A stretch of 64,000 bases of DNA from Pedobacter sp. PACM 27299 (GCF_001412655.1 NZ_CP012996.1:5890001-5954000), one strand, 5' to 3'; counted from the first letter of the stretch, positions 18,254-26,733 are shown. Numbers and translations are program-made. The notes: generated from the sequence alone by a model not told the origin.

Positions 18254-18604
18254 ATGCTATTTTTAATTATTTTATTAATCATTGTCTGCATTGCCTTAGC
18301 GCTATTTGTTTTGATACAAAACCCTAAAGGTGGTGGCCTTGCAACAGGTGGATCAGGCAGCAATATGTTTGGCGTTCAACGTACAGGTGATGTTCTTGAA
18401 AAAGGTACCTGGGTATTATTAGCATTAATCGTAGTGCTTACACTATCTATTACGACCATTGCAAAAACAGGTGGAACAGCAGCAGCTGTAGACTCTAAAA
18501 TCCAGGAACATTTGGACAAAATGCCTACCCCATCTCCAATTGGATCATCAGCTCCAGCGGCAACCGCTCCAGCTACTGCTCCTGCAGATACTGCAAAGAA
18601 ATAA
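18254..18604 (+). CDS. secG: Preprotein translocase subunit SecG
   Basis: A 116-residue membrane protein of the SecYEG channel. The first helix (LFLIILLIIVCIALALFVLIQ) is followed by the hallmark loop NPKGGGLATGGSGSNMFGVQRTGD-like block and a second helix (TWVLLALIVVLTLSITTIA). The tail is long and rich in alanine, proline and threonine (APAATAPATAPADTAKK), longer than in Proteobacteria but common in this phylum. The gene starts 14 nt after the upstream reading frame and is followed by a strong terminator, so it closes the miaB operon. Confidence 0.94.
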   Translation: MLFLIILLIIVCIALALFVLIQNPKGGGLATGGSGSNMFGVQRTGDVLEKGTWVLLALIVVLTLSITTIAKTGGTAAAVDSKIQEHLDKMPTPSPIGSSAPAATAPATAPADTAKK

Positions 18605-18624
18605 GAGATTTTAAAAAAATATCT

Positions 18625-18656
18625 AAAGTCCGGTATACTTATACCGGACTTTTTTT
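18625..18656 (+). terminator. Rho-independent terminator after secG
   Basis: A perfect 12-bp stem AAAGTCCGGTAT / ATACCGGACTTT (18625-18636 with 18641-18652) around the loop ACTT. It is followed by a run of T (18651-18656). It ends the miaB-secG transcript, so groES has its own promoter. Confidence 0.92.
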
Positions 18657-18687
18657 GTGCCTGCATTTTTCCTCTCGCCGATTCACA

Positions 18688-18704
18688 ATTCTGCCACTCT
18701 GACA
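18688..18704 (+). promoter_or_regulatory. Candidate stress operator before groES (copy 2 of a shared 17-nt motif)
   Basis: ATTCTGCCACTCTGACA is 15/17 identical to the motif at 13832-13848 before miaB. It lies 137 nt before the groES start and downstream of the secG terminator. No CIRCE element is present in this region, so this motif is the best visible candidate for chaperonin control. Confidence 0.45.
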
Positions 18705-18745
18705 CAAAAATAGTTTCGTCTAATCTATTAGCTGACAATGCCGTG

Positions 18746-18753
18746 TAAATTTG
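18746..18753 (+). promoter_or_regulatory. groES: -7-like box in the groES leader
   Basis: TAAATTTG matches TAnnTTTG exactly, 88 nt before the groES ATG. No TTTG is found at the proper -33 distance, so the call is tentative. Confidence 0.4.
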
Positions 18754-18841
18754 GCAAGCAAAACCTGCTTGGCATAGAAACTGATATATAGGGAGCACGT
18801 AATCCTTACATTAATTTTAAAATTAAAAACAAGAATAAGTT

Positions 18842-19135
18842 ATGGCTTTAAACATTAAACCCATTGCAGATAGAGTAGTAATTGAAGCTGCTCCTGCCGA
18901 AGAAAAAACAGCTTCGGGTCTATATATCCCTGATACAGCTAAAGAAAAACCTCAGCAAGGAACAGTAGTTGCAGTAGGCCCAGGCAAATACGCCGAAGCT
19001 ACAGGTAGCCTAATCCCATTGAGCGTTAAAGCTGGAGACGTGGTATTATATGGTAAATACGGTGGTACTGAAATTACTTTCGAAGGTAAAGAGTATCTTA
19101 TTATGCGTGAATCTGACCTTTACGCAATTCTTTAG
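18842..19135 (+). CDS. groES: Co-chaperonin GroES
   Basis: A 97-residue protein that forms the heptameric lid of GroEL. It shows the full family pattern: [35 protein letters not shown] at residues 5-39, including the mobile loop ([12 protein letters not shown]). [33 protein letters not shown] follows, and [13 protein letters not shown] closes the protein. It lies 58 nt upstream of groEL. Its 237-nt leader holds a terminator for the gene before it, a 17-nt motif shared with miaB and a -7-like box. Confidence 0.97.
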   Translation: MALNIKPIADRVVIEAAPAEEKTASGLYIPDTAKEKPQQGTVVAVGPGKYAEATGSLIPLSVKAGDVVLYGKYGGTEITFEGKEYLIMRESDLYAIL

Positions 19136-19193
19136 TCGTTGAATAAACCTATTCAACCTTATTACAATCAATCATTAATAACAATATTTTAAA

Positions 19194-20834
19194 ATGGCAA
19201 AGCAAGTAAGATATAATGTAGAAGCCCGTGACGCCCTGAAAAGAGGAGTTGACATTTTGGCTAATGCGGTAAAAGTAACTCTAGGTCCAAAAGGACGTAA
19301 CGTAATTATTGACAAGAAATTCGGTTCACCAGCGATTACTAAAGATGGTGTGACTGTAGCGAAAGAGATCGAATTAAAAGATCCTATCGAAAATATGGGT
19401 GCTCAAATGGTGAAAGAAGTTGCTTCTAAAACTGCAGATATCGCAGGTGATGGAACAACAACTGCAACTGTATTGGCACAAGCAATCGTAACTGCAGGTA
19501 TTAAAAACGTTGCTGCTGGTGCAAATCCAATGGATTTGAAACGTGGTATCGACAAAGCGGTTACTGCAATTGTTGCTAACTTAAAAGCACAATCTCAAAC
19601 AGTAGGTGAAGACAATAACAAAATCAAACAAGTTGCTTCTATTTCAGCAAATAATGATGAGGTGATTGGTTCCCTAATTGCTGAGGCAATGGGCAAAGTA
19701 GGTAAAGACGGTGTAATTACTGTGGAAGAAGCCAAAGGTACTGAAACTGAAGTAAAAACAGTAGAAGGTATGCAATTCGACCGTGGTTACTTATCTCCAT
19801 ACTTTGTAACTAACGCAGATAAAATGGAAGCGGAATTAGAAAACCCTTACATCTTGATCTACGACAAAAAAATCAGCAACATGAAAGAATTGTTGCCAAT
19901 TTTAGAGAAACAAGTACAAACAGGTAAACCATTATTGATCATTGCTGAAGACTTAGATGGCGAAGCATTGGCTACATTGGTAGTAAACAAAATCCGTGGC
20001 TCTCTGAAAGTTGTTGCGGTTAAAGCTCCAGGTTTCGGTGACCGTAGAAAAGCAATGTTAGAAGACATCGCTATCTTAACTGGTGGTACAGTAATTTCTG
20101 AAGAAAGAGGTTATAAATTAGAAAATGCTGACCTTACTTACCTAGGTACTGCTGAGAAAGTTCTTGTTGATAAAGACAATACAACGATCATCAATGGTGC
20201 AGGTAGTTCTGATGACATCAAAGCTCGCGTGAACCAGATTAAATCTCAAATCGAGACTACTACATCTGATTATGACAAAGAGAAATTACAAGAGCGTTTG
20301 GCTAAATTAGCTGGCGGTGTTGCAGTTCTTTATGTTGGTGCAGCTTCTGAAGTTGAAATGAAAGAGAAAAAAGACCGTGTTGATGATGCTTTACATGCAA
20401 CTCGTGCAGCTGTAGAAGAAGGTATCGTTGCAGGTGGAGGTGTTGCTTTCATCCGCGCTATCGAAGCTTTAGAAGGCATGAAAGGTGTGAATGATGACGA
20501 GACAACTGGTATCGCTATCGTTAAACGCGCAATCGAAGAGCCATTACGTCAAATCTGTCAGAATGCAGGTATTGAAGGTTCTATCGTAGTACAAAAAGTT
20601 AAAGAAGGTAAAGCTGACTTCGGTTACAATGCCCGTACTGATGTATATGAAAACTTAATCGCTGCCGGTGTGATCGATCCAACTAAAGTAGGTCGTGTAG
20701 CATTAGAAAACGCAGCTTCTATCGCAGCTATGTTGTTAACAACAGAATGCGTATTAGCTGACGATCCAGAAGATGCTCCTGCTGGTGCAGGTATGCCTCC
20801 AATGGGTGGTGGTGGTATGGGTGGAATGATGTAA
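19194..20834 (+). CDS. groEL: Chaperonin GroEL (Hsp60)
   Basis: A 546-residue ATP-dependent folding chamber subunit. The nucleotide-binding motif GDGTTT is at 85-90, and TLGPKGRNV at 29-37. Apical-domain and intermediate-domain blocks are intact ([26 protein letters not shown]). The C-terminus is the usual flexible glycine/methionine tail (GGGGMGGMM). Length is normal for the family. Codon use is dominated by A- and T-ending codons (GGT, GCT, GAA), typical of a very highly expressed gene and visibly different from its accessory neighbours. A terminator follows. Confidence 0.98.
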   Translation: MAKQVRYNVEARDALKRGVDILANAVKVTLGPKGRNVIIDKKFGSPAITKDGVTVAKEIELKDPIENMGAQMVKEVASKTADIAGDGTTTATVLAQAIVTAGIKNVAAGANPMDLKRGIDKAVTAIVANLKAQSQTVGEDNNKIKQVASISANNDEVIGSLIAEAMGKVGKDGVITVEEAKGTETEVKTVEGMQFDRGYLSPYFVTNADKMEAELENPYILIYDKKISNMKELLPILEKQVQTGKPLLIIAEDLDGEALATLVVNKIRGSLKVVAVKAPGFGDRRKAMLEDIAILTGGTVISEERGYKLENADLTYLGTAEKVLVDKDNTTIINGAGSSDDIKARVNQIKSQIETTTSDYDKEKLQERLAKLAGGVAVLYVGAASEVEMKEKKDRVDDALHATRAAVEEGIVAGGGVAFIRAIEALEGMKGVNDDETTGIAIVKRAIEEPLRQICQNAGIEGSIVVQKVKEGKADFGYNARTDVYENLIAAGVIDPTKVGRVALENAASIAAMLLTTECVLADDPEDAPAGAGMPPMGGGGMGGMM

Positions 20835-20857
20835 TTCATCAACCCAATACAATTACA

Positions 20858-20892
20858 AAAGCCTCAGAATTTCGATTCTGGGGCTTTTTGTT
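20858..20892 (+). terminator. Rho-independent terminator after groEL
   Basis: A 13-bp stem with one G-U pair (AAAGCCTCAGAAT at 20858-20870 with ATTCTGGGGCTTT at 20875-20887) closes on a TTCG tetraloop. A T-rich tail follows. The UUCG loop makes the hairpin unusually stable. Confidence 0.92.
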
Positions 20893-20933
20893 TTTTATGA
20901 GGAAAGCTTGCTATCTTTAACCAACAACAAGCT

Positions 20934-21590
20934 ATGCAGAATATTTTAGAAAACAGTCATTTTCTGACACAAACGGAGGTTAACAAGTTTTTACTGGCCA
21001 CCCTATTGTGTGGCCTGATTGGCGCAGAAAGAGAACTTAGAAGTAAGCAGGCCGGACTAAAAACGATGATCATGATTGGCTTAGGCTCCACCCTGTTTAC
21101 CATTCTATCGATAAAAATCGGTATCACGAGTCATGACCGCATTGCCTCTAATATTGTGACCGGAATTGGTTTCCTCGGCGCCGGAGTGATCTTTAAAGAA
21201 GAAAATCAGGTCAAAGGTTTAACTACCGCCTGTGTGATCTGGATTGTTGCAGCAATTGGCATGGCCACCGGAGCTGGTTATTATGAGCAGGCTACCGGCG
21301 TCACCCTCATCGTACTTGCCGCCCTCTTTATATTTCCTTATCTCGAGGAAATGGTAGAGCAGCGATTTACAAAAAGAACCTACCGCATCGTCAAGAAATA
21401 CGAAGAGGAGAGCCTGGAAAAATATGAGGAGGACCTTAAAGGTTCAGGATTACGGTTAACCCGAGGGAAACAGGAATTGGCGAATGGCACCATCAGCGGT
21501 ACCTGGGTCGCTATCGGAAGCCCTAAAAACCATAAAATCTTTGTAGACCGCATGCTGCAGGACAAAAAGCTCATTGCCTTTGACTTTTAA
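20934..21590 (+). CDS. MgtC/SapB family membrane protein
   Basis: A 218-residue membrane protein. The N-terminal 140 residues hold about four membrane helices, with the family signature FLLATLLCGLIGAERELRSKQAGLKTMIMIGLGSTLFTI and the glycine-rich helix GIGFLGAGVIFKEE. It then has a charged cytoplasmic C-terminal domain of about 75 residues. MgtC proteins act in magnesium-limitation and acid responses by modulating ATP synthase or transport. This copy stands alone between groEL and serine dehydratase. A 7/8 match to the -7 box (TATCTTTA) lies just upstream of the ATG. No magnesium riboswitch was recognised. Confidence 0.87.
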   Translation: MQNILENSHFLTQTEVNKFLLATLLCGLIGAERELRSKQAGLKTMIMIGLGSTLFTILSIKIGITSHDRIASNIVTGIGFLGAGVIFKEENQVKGLTTACVIWIVAAIGMATGAGYYEQATGVTLIVLAALFIFPYLEEMVEQRFTKRTYRIVKKYEEESLEKYEEDLKGSGLRLTRGKQELANGTISGTWVAIGSPKNHKIFVDRMLQDKKLIAFDF

Positions 21591-21656
21591 CGCTATTAAC
21601 ACCCATAAAATCAGCTTACAGGCCAATAAATAGCTTAAAATGTCCCGGAACTATCT

Positions 21657-21664
21657 TAGCTTTG
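21657..21664 (+). promoter_or_regulatory. -7 box 4 nt before the sdaA start codon
   Basis: TAGCTTTG matches TAnnTTTG exactly. Only TAAG separates it from the ATG at 21669. Transcription would start at or next to the start codon, giving a leaderless or nearly leaderless mRNA. No clear -33 TTTG is seen. Confidence 0.55.
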
Positions 21665-21668
21665 TAAG

Positions 21669-23096
21669 ATGCAAAGGGAACAGATCTCAGTTTTTGATAT
21701 TTTTAAGATAGGTGTTGGGCCATCCAGCTCACATACTTTAGGTCCATGGCGGGCGGCTCAGCAATTTACGGCATTATTAAAACAGCAAGACCTGCTGGAA
21801 CAAGTAGAGCAGGTCAAAATCCTATTATATGGCTCCCTGGCCAAAACAGGAAAAGGACACGGAACCGATGTGGCCATCCTATTGGGATTAATTGGCGCAG
21901 ATCCGGTCACCTTTGATGTAAACTCTATTGATTCTACCGTAGAAGAAATCAAAACTTATAAAGTACTTAACTTAAACGACGAAAAAGACATCAGCTTCAA
22001 TTACGACGAAGACCTGGTTTTTCTTTTCTTTGAAAGTCTTCCCTTCCACCCCAATGCGGTTACCTTTCAAGCCTTCCTGAATACAGGAAAAGCAATATCT
22101 GAAACCTATTATTCTATAGGTGGTGGTTTTGTGGTGAAAGAGGGAGAAAGCGGCAGTGATAAGGAACAGGTAGACTTGCCCTTCCCGGTGGAGAAAGCCG
22201 CAGACCTTTTACACTGGTGCCTGACTACCGGATTGAAAGTATCTGAGGTGGTGATGGAGAATGAACTGGCCTGGCGCACAGAAGTCGAAACCAGAAAAGG
22301 CATCATGCAGCATTTCAATGTGATGAAAGACTGTACTTATAGAGGCTGTCATACTGCAGGATTTTTACCTGGCGGACTTAATGTAGCCAGAAGGGCTTGT
22401 GCTTTAAATAAACGACTGGTTGGAAACCATACTTATACCAATTATGAAAGTTGGTTAATGGCCATCAGAGAAGGTGGCAATGGCTTTAACTATATCCTGG
22501 ATTGGGTGAGCTGCTTCGCACTGGCAGTGAATGAAGAAAATGCTTCTTTTGGACGTGTGGTTACCGCACCTACCAATGGAGCAGCAGGTGTAATCCCAGC
22601 AGTTCTACAATATTATATCGCTTTTTGTGATGGTTACACAGATGAGAAAATCGCGCAGTTTATTGCCTGCGCTTCGGAAATAGGCAGTATTTTCAAGAAA
22701 GGTGCTACTATTTCAGCAGCAATGGGTGGCTGTCAGGCAGAAATCGGTGTTTCTTCCGCAATGGCCGCCGCAGCATTAACAGAATGTCTAGGTGGTTCTC
22801 AGCGTCAGGTTTTAATGGCCGCAGAAATAGCAATGGAACACCATTTAGGTTTAACTTGTGATCCTATTGGAGGCCTGGTACAAATTCCATGTATTGAAAG
22901 AAATACCATGGGTGCGATCAAAGCCATCACTGCAAGTCAGCTGGCATTACAGAGTAACCCTGATAAAGCAAAAGTAAGTCTAGATGCCGTAGTGAATACC
23001 ATGTGGGAAACTGCATTGGATATGAACTCCAAATATAAAGAAACTTCAGACGGTGGGTTGGCCACCAACATCCCGATCAGTTTACCGGAATGTTAA
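21669..23096 (+). CDS. sdaA: L-serine ammonia-lyase (serine dehydratase), single-chain type
   Basis: A 475-residue iron-sulfur enzyme that deaminates L-serine to pyruvate and ammonia. The beta domain opens with [20 protein letters not shown] (about residues 7-26). The catalytic alpha domain follows from about 205. Three cysteines, C355, C397 and C408, keep exactly the spacing (42 and 11 residues) of the 4Fe-4S ligands C343, C385 and C396 of E. coli SdaA. The substrate-loop serines SSSHT are intact. Its -7 box lies 4 nt before the ATG. A hairpin terminator overlapping the end of the convergent SGNH gene follows. Confidence 0.95.
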   Translation: MQREQISVFDIFKIGVGPSSSHTLGPWRAAQQFTALLKQQDLLEQVEQVKILLYGSLAKTGKGHGTDVAILLGLIGADPVTFDVNSIDSTVEEIKTYKVLNLNDEKDISFNYDEDLVFLFFESLPFHPNAVTFQAFLNTGKAISETYYSIGGGFVVKEGESGSDKEQVDLPFPVEKAADLLHWCLTTGLKVSEVVMENELAWRTEVETRKGIMQHFNVMKDCTYRGCHTAGFLPGGLNVARRACALNKRLVGNHTYTNYESWLMAIREGGNGFNYILDWVSCFALAVNEENASFGRVVTAPTNGAAGVIPAVLQYYIAFCDGYTDEKIAQFIACASEIGSIFKKGATISAAMGGCQAEIGVSSAMAAAALTECLGGSQRQVLMAAEIAMEHHLGLTCDPIGGLVQIPCIERNTMGAIKAITASQLALQSNPDKAKVSLDAVVNTMWETALDMNSKYKETSDGGLATNIPISLPEC

Positions 23097-23101
23097 TCAG
23101 C

Positions 23102-23141
23102 AGTATTAAAGGGTTTAATTTATTTTAAGCCCTTTAATACT
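23102..23141. terminator. Bidirectional hairpin shared by sdaA and the SGNH hydrolase gene
   Basis: A 12-bp perfect stem AGTATTAAAGGG / CCCTTTAATACT (23102-23113 with 23130-23141) closes on an inner TTAA/TTAA pairing. The right arm lies inside the last seven codons of the SGNH gene, and the hairpin contains that gene's stop codon. TTTT follows on the plus strand. Confidence 0.75.
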
Positions 23142-23809
23142 TTTGGTTCCAGCTGTACTGCCCAATCTAAGTACATTTTCCCGGAAGGATGTAATCCATC
23201 AGAGGCGACTAAAGCTCCATCTGATGCCGCCAAACGTGATGCCGCTGTAATGTCCGTATAACTGATGCCCTGCGCCAATGTTTCTTCTTTATTGATGGCA
23301 TTAAAAGCATCAATATCCGCAGCAATAGCTGAAACATCCCTGCCACTTTGCTGCCCATAAGGGGTAGCTCCCCAGTCTGGAATAGAGACCACAAATACAT
23401 GCGCCTTCTGTCCTCCCGCAAATGCGATGGCCGTTTCCAGCAAATCCTTAAACTCTTTACGGTAAGTGGTTTTCGATTCCCCGCGATATTGGTTATTTAC
23501 ACCAATCAGCAGGGTCAGGAGGTCAAATTTTTTGTTTATCGCTGCCGTTTTAATGCCTTGCTTTAATTCTGAAGTCGTCCAGCCTGTTTTGGCAATGATC
23601 TCTGGCCTGCCCACATCGAGTCCTTTTACTTTTAACAGTTTGCTCAGTTGATGAGGAAAACTACCGGACAGCGGAACAGCTTCTCCAATAGTATAAGAAT
23701 CGCCAATGGCTAAATAAGTCAAGGTATCTGCAGGCATCATGGTTTTTGCATTATTTTTTTCGCAAGCCAATAATACCAATAATGATAGAGATATCAGAAA
23801 GGATTTCAT
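23120..23809 (-). CDS. SGNH/GDSL-type lipoprotein hydrolase
   Basis: A 229-residue esterase-like protein starting at the ATG at 23809. An upstream ATG at 23830 would add seven residues ahead of the signal peptide. The lipobox LLAC gives a lipidated cysteine at residue 16. The catalytic blocks are GDSYT (S38 nucleophile), GVNNQYRG (oxyanion asparagine) and DGLHPSG (D204, H207), so the triad is complete. Family members remove acyl or acetyl groups from lipids or polysaccharides; the substrate cannot be read. The last seven codons lie inside a transcription terminator. Downstream of DUF2752 on the same strand, the two genes almost touch. Confidence 0.85.
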   Translation of the reverse strand: MKSFLISLSLLVLLACEKNNAKTMMPADTLTYLAIGDSYTIGEAVPLSGSFPHQLSKLLKVKGLDVGRPEIIAKTGWTTSELKQGIKTAAINKKFDLLTLLIGVNNQYRGESKTTYRKEFKDLLETAIAFAGGQKAHVFVVSIPDWGATPYGQQSGRDVSAIAADIDAFNAINKEETLAQGISYTDITAASRLAASDGALVASDGLHPSGKMYLDWAVQLEPKVLKGLK

Positions 23810-23829
23810 AAAATAGATATACGGAAACA

Positions 23830-24174
23830 CTAAGTATGAAGATGTCCCGTAAACAATTTATAGCCGTAATTGACCAGGATGATCGTTCCGCTGAGCAGAT
23901 AGAGCACTTTAATCAGTTTATCGGCGTTGCCCTTATAGAAAAAATGGGCAGGTAATGCGATGCTGAAAGTGAGTAAAAGCGGTATTGTTGGCGGATATAG
24001 CAGCCAGCTATCTTGCCATTGCCCATTAATTAAGGCCAGTAAGGACCTTTGAAAGCCACATCCCGGGCAGTCTATCCCCGTCAGGTACTTAAATGGACAG
24101 GGTATAAAAAAACGATCCGCCTGACCTATAAAAGAAGACCAGCCGGATCGCAGATATATCAATAAGTCCAGCAA
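23830..24174 (-). CDS. DUF2752 membrane protein
   Basis: A 114-residue protein with the DUF2752 motif CPFKYLTGIDCPGCGFQRS (cysteines at residues 26, 36 and 39). The three cysteines suggest a metal or redox site. Two membrane helices follow (PTIPLLLTFSIALPAHFF and VLYLLSGTIILVNYGYKLF). The start is TTG at 24174, placed directly after the stop codon of the upstream gene (TAATTG). There is no in-frame ATG before the motif, so a TTG start with coupled translation is the simplest reading. The function of the family is unknown. Confidence 0.75.
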   Translation of the reverse strand: MLDLLIYLRSGWSSFIGQADRFFIPCPFKYLTGIDCPGCGFQRSLLALINGQWQDSWLLYPPTIPLLLTFSIALPAHFFYKGNADKLIKVLYLLSGTIILVNYGYKLFTGHLHT

Positions 24175-24621
24175 TTACTGAGGTGTAGCTGGTGGCTGGT
24201 TAAAAGGATCATTGCCGCCAAAACCATTGAATCGCTGTGCTTCTGCCGCAGAAGGACCTAAATATTGCGCGCTGCCAAAACCTAACATCGGAATAAAAAT
24301 GAAGGAAAGCAACACCAATCCAACCGTATAACTTTCTGTTTTACCAAAGCTTTTGCTCAATAAATTCAACAGCCAGATGCTAAAGATAGGTGCAGTACAT
24401 GGGATCAGTAACCATAAAATCCAAATGGTCGGTTTACCGACAATCTCAATCAGGACAATACTATTGTAAATTGGAACAAGAGATGCCCAGCCAGGTTTGC
24501 CAGCTTTAACGAAGATTTTCCACATACCGATAATGTTCAGCAAAATCAGCACAAAAGAAAAAAGACCGAAGCCCAGTAGGAAACCTCCGGAAGTATCGGA
24601 GAGAGCGTTGTTATAGTTCAT
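24175..24621 (-). CDS. DUF5684-like membrane protein
   Basis: A 148-residue protein with about four membrane helices. The blocks IGMWKIFVKAGKPGWASLVPIYNSIVLIEIVGKP and FGKTESYTVGLVLLSFIFIPMLGFGSAQYLG fit the DUF5684 family, whose conserved core is K-A-G-x-P-G-W-x-x-x-x-P-x-Y-N. The tail is short and rich in N, P and Q. It is followed immediately by DUF2752 and then the SGNH lipoprotein. These three may form one membrane unit of unknown role. A 7/8 match to the -7 box (TATCTTTA on the minus strand) lies about 20 nt upstream of the ATG. Confidence 0.75.
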   Translation of the reverse strand: MNYNNALSDTSGGFLLGFGLFSFVLILLNIIGMWKIFVKAGKPGWASLVPIYNSIVLIEIVGKPTIWILWLLIPCTAPIFSIWLLNLLSKSFGKTESYTVGLVLLSFIFIPMLGFGSAQYLGPSAAEAQRFNGFGGNDPFNQPPATPQ

Positions 24622-24697
24622 GATTTCGTTGTTTTACAGTAAAGATAATCTTTAAAGTAAAAAAACCAAGGAATATTTACAATTAACGATAAGAAGA

Positions 24698-25393
24698 TTA
24701 GAATAACTCCATTTGAAAAAGACTGGCAATATGTCCTTTCAGTTTTCCTTTCACTTCTTCCATGTCCAGTTTGCGTCCCAATTCACGTTCCATAGAAGTC
24801 ACGTCTTTATCGTCTATGCCACAAGGGACAATATTTTTGAAGTAATTGAGGTCGGCATTGACATTGAAAGCGAAGCCATGCATAGTGACCCATCTGCTGC
24901 ACCTTACTCCCATAGCACATATTTTACGTGCCTTATCTGTATCTGCATCCAGCCAGACACCAGTAAAGCCGGGCGATCTGCCGGACTCAATACCATAGTC
25001 TTTTAGCGTCAGTATAATGGCATCCTCCAGTGTGCGCAGGTAAAGATGAATGTCTGTGAAAAAATTATCAAGGTCAAGAATCGGATAACCCACAATCTGA
25101 CCAGGGCCATGATAGGTAATGTCTCCGCCACGGTTGATCTTATAATAAGTAGCTTCTTTTTCGATCAGCCCCTGCTCGTCCAGCAATAGATTTTCCGGAT
25201 GTCCGCTTTTTCCAAGTGTATACACATGAGGATGCTCTACAAAAACGAGGTAATTGGGGGTTTCCAGTTCCGTCCCATTGTTCCGGTTACCGGTTTTTAC
25301 CGCAATTGTGTCGTTAAAAATCTGTTCCTGCTTCTCCCAGGATTCCTGATAATCAGTTAGTCCCCAATCTATGAATGCTACTTTCTTATTCAT
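24698..25393 (-). CDS. lipB: Octanoyltransferase LipB
   Basis: A 231-residue enzyme that moves octanoyl groups from acyl carrier protein to lipoyl domains, the first step of lipoate synthesis. The conserved RGGDITYHGPGQIVGYPI block is at residues 88-105. The catalytic lysine (K157, in KICAMG) and cysteine (C191, in IVPCGI) are both present. The N-terminus is slightly longer than usual. It lies 10 nt after the phosphopantetheinyl transferase gene, so the two are probably cotranscribed; both act on carrier-protein chemistry. lipA is not in this window. Confidence 0.95.
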   Translation of the reverse strand: MNKKVAFIDWGLTDYQESWEKQEQIFNDTIAVKTGNRNNGTELETPNYLVFVEHPHVYTLGKSGHPENLLLDEQGLIEKEATYYKINRGGDITYHGPGQIVGYPILDLDNFFTDIHLYLRTLEDAIILTLKDYGIESGRSPGFTGVWLDADTDKARKICAMGVRCSRWVTMHGFAFNVNADLNYFKNIVPCGIDDKDVTSMERELGRKLDMEEVKGKLKGHIASLFQMELF

Positions 25394-25403
25394 CTTTTGA
25401 AAA

Positions 25404-26045
25404 TTAAGCGACTACATAACCCAGCATGTAGCCGTCAGCAGTTTTAAAGTAATTCACGGTCAGCTCTTTCATCCCTTCAGGAAGTGTCACCAGGGCATTC
25501 AAACTACCTTCATTCTTTAATTTGAAAGGTTTAATGTAAATGTCCTGCTTAAACTCTAGGCCTTTTCTGCCATTCCATTTATAGATGGCTTCTTTGGCAC
25601 ACCAGCAAACATACAGGCCATTGATGTTGTCACCAATTTGCTTTTGAGCCAGCTCAATATCAGAAAGAAACTTATGTCTGATACTTTTGATTTTATGTTT
25701 GATCAACTCGATATCTACGCCAACTTTCCTGTTTTTACCGATAATCACCGCTGCATAATCATAAGAATGACTCAGCGAGATGTGGTAATCAAGGTTGGGC
25801 AGAAAGGGCTTCCCATGCTCATCCATCTGACAATCAATATATTCAGAAGTATTCAGCATGGTTCTCAGCAGCACACGGGTACTTAACCAGTGCAGCAGGC
25901 GTTTCCCGTTGCTTAAAGAGGAAATAAAATCCAGCTCATGCTGTTTCAATTGTAGGCCGGAAAGCAGCTGCTCTTCGGTCTCTTCGATTTTCCATACGGC
26001 AAGTATGGTATTCTCGTCAATATTTTTATTAAAAACTACGGGCAT
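25404..26045 (-). CDS. 4'-phosphopantetheinyl transferase family protein
   Basis: A 213-residue enzyme that attaches the phosphopantetheine arm to carrier proteins. The magnesium site shows as GVDIE (D111, E113) and WCAKEAIYKW (148-157), and the CoA-binding block as YHISLSHSYDYAAV. The length and the N-terminal half place it with Sfp/EntD-type enzymes rather than the smaller AcpS. It may serve fatty-acid ACP or secondary-metabolite carriers. It heads a minus-strand pair with lipB and is transcribed away from dcd. Its promoter (-7 box TACTTTTG) lies 20 nt upstream. Confidence 0.9.
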   Translation of the reverse strand: MPVVFNKNIDENTILAVWKIEETEEQLLSGLQLKQHELDFISSLSNGKRLLHWLSTRVLLRTMLNTSEYIDCQMDEHGKPFLPNLDYHISLSHSYDYAAVIIGKNRKVGVDIELIKHKIKSIRHKFLSDIELAQKQIGDNINGLYVCWCAKEAIYKWNGRKGLEFKQDIYIKPFKLKNEGSLNALVTLPEGMKELTVNYFKTADGYMLGYVVA

Positions 26046-26065
26046 CTCTATTTTAGAAAACTATG

Positions 26066-26073
26066 CAAAAGTA
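26066..26073 (-). promoter_or_regulatory. -7 box of the phosphopantetheinyl transferase/lipB operon
   Basis: On the minus strand this reads TACTTTTG, an exact TAnnTTTG match, 20 nt upstream of the ATG. No TTTG at the usual -33 distance. Confidence 0.5.
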
Positions 26074-26111
26074 TCTTAAATTAATCATAATTTAGCCCAA
26101 TACTTGATAAA

Positions 26112-26648
26112 ATGATACTTTCCGACAAACGAATTCTCGAAGAAATTGAGAAGGGTACCATCATAATTGAACCTTTTAAGCCCGAATGCCTGGGTACAAA
26201 CTCCTATGACGTACATTTAGGCAAATACCTGGCCACTTATACCGATAGAGTACTGGATGCAAAGGCACATAATAAAATTGAAAACTTTGAAATTCCTAAA
26301 GACGGATTTGTGCTGCAGCCAGGTACACTCTACCTGGGCGTAACCCTGGAATATACAGAAACTCATGCGCATGTTCCATTCCTGGAAGGTAAATCGAGTA
26401 CTGGCCGTCTGGGTATCGACATCCATGCCACAGCCGGAAAAGGAGATGTAGGTTTCTGCAATACTTGGACGCTGGAAATTTCCTGCGCGCAGCCTGTAAG
26501 AATTTATGCAGGAATGCCAATTGGACAACTGATCTATTTTGCTGTAGATGGGGAAATTGAAACCATGTACAACAATAAAGGAGATGCAAAATATAACAAC
26601 AAGACCACTAAACCGGTGGAGAGCATGATGTGGAAAAACGAGTTCTAA
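26112..26648 (+). CDS. dcd: dCTP deaminase
   Basis: A 178-residue enzyme converting dCTP to dUTP, feeding thymidylate synthesis. The family blocks are intact: CLGTNSYDVHLG (27-37), EGKSSTGRLGI (92-102), and the catalytic glutamate E122 in NTWTLEIS. Length is slightly under that of E. coli Dcd, but no block is missing. It is read divergently from the phosphopantetheinyl transferase with 66 nt between them, and is followed by a strong terminator, so it forms a single-gene transcript. Confidence 0.95.
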   Translation: MILSDKRILEEIEKGTIIIEPFKPECLGTNSYDVHLGKYLATYTDRVLDAKAHNKIENFEIPKDGFVLQPGTLYLGVTLEYTETHAHVPFLEGKSSTGRLGIDIHATAGKGDVGFCNTWTLEISCAQPVRIYAGMPIGQLIYFAVDGEIETMYNNKGDAKYNNKTTKPVESMMWKNEF

Positions 26649-26680
26649 CCGCTTAATTCCCTTTCTTTTAAATTTACTTT

Positions 26681-26715
26681 AAGCCTCAATATTTGTATAT
26701 TGAGGCTTTATTATT
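26681..26715 (+). terminator. Rho-independent terminator after dcd
   Basis: A perfect 12-bp stem AAGCCTCAATAT / ATATTGAGGCTT (26681-26692 with 26697-26708) with loop TTGT, followed by a T-rich tail. Confidence 0.93.
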
Positions 26716-26733
26716 TTTTAATGCTCCTAGCAT

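Noticed and set aside
18746..18775. A sigma-54 promoter (GG/GC) in TTGGCAAGCAAAACCTGC before groES
   Set aside because: The GG and GC are 12 nt apart, not the 10 nt needed for a -24/-12 promoter.
18661..18841. A CIRCE-type heat-shock operator before groES
   Set aside because: No TTAGCACTC-N9-GAGTGCTAA or close variant is present; only the shorter motif shared with miaB is seen.
23340..23353. A third copy of the miaB/groES motif (CTGCCACTTTGCTG)
   Set aside because: It lies inside the SGNH coding sequence and breaks down in the second half, so it is a chance match.
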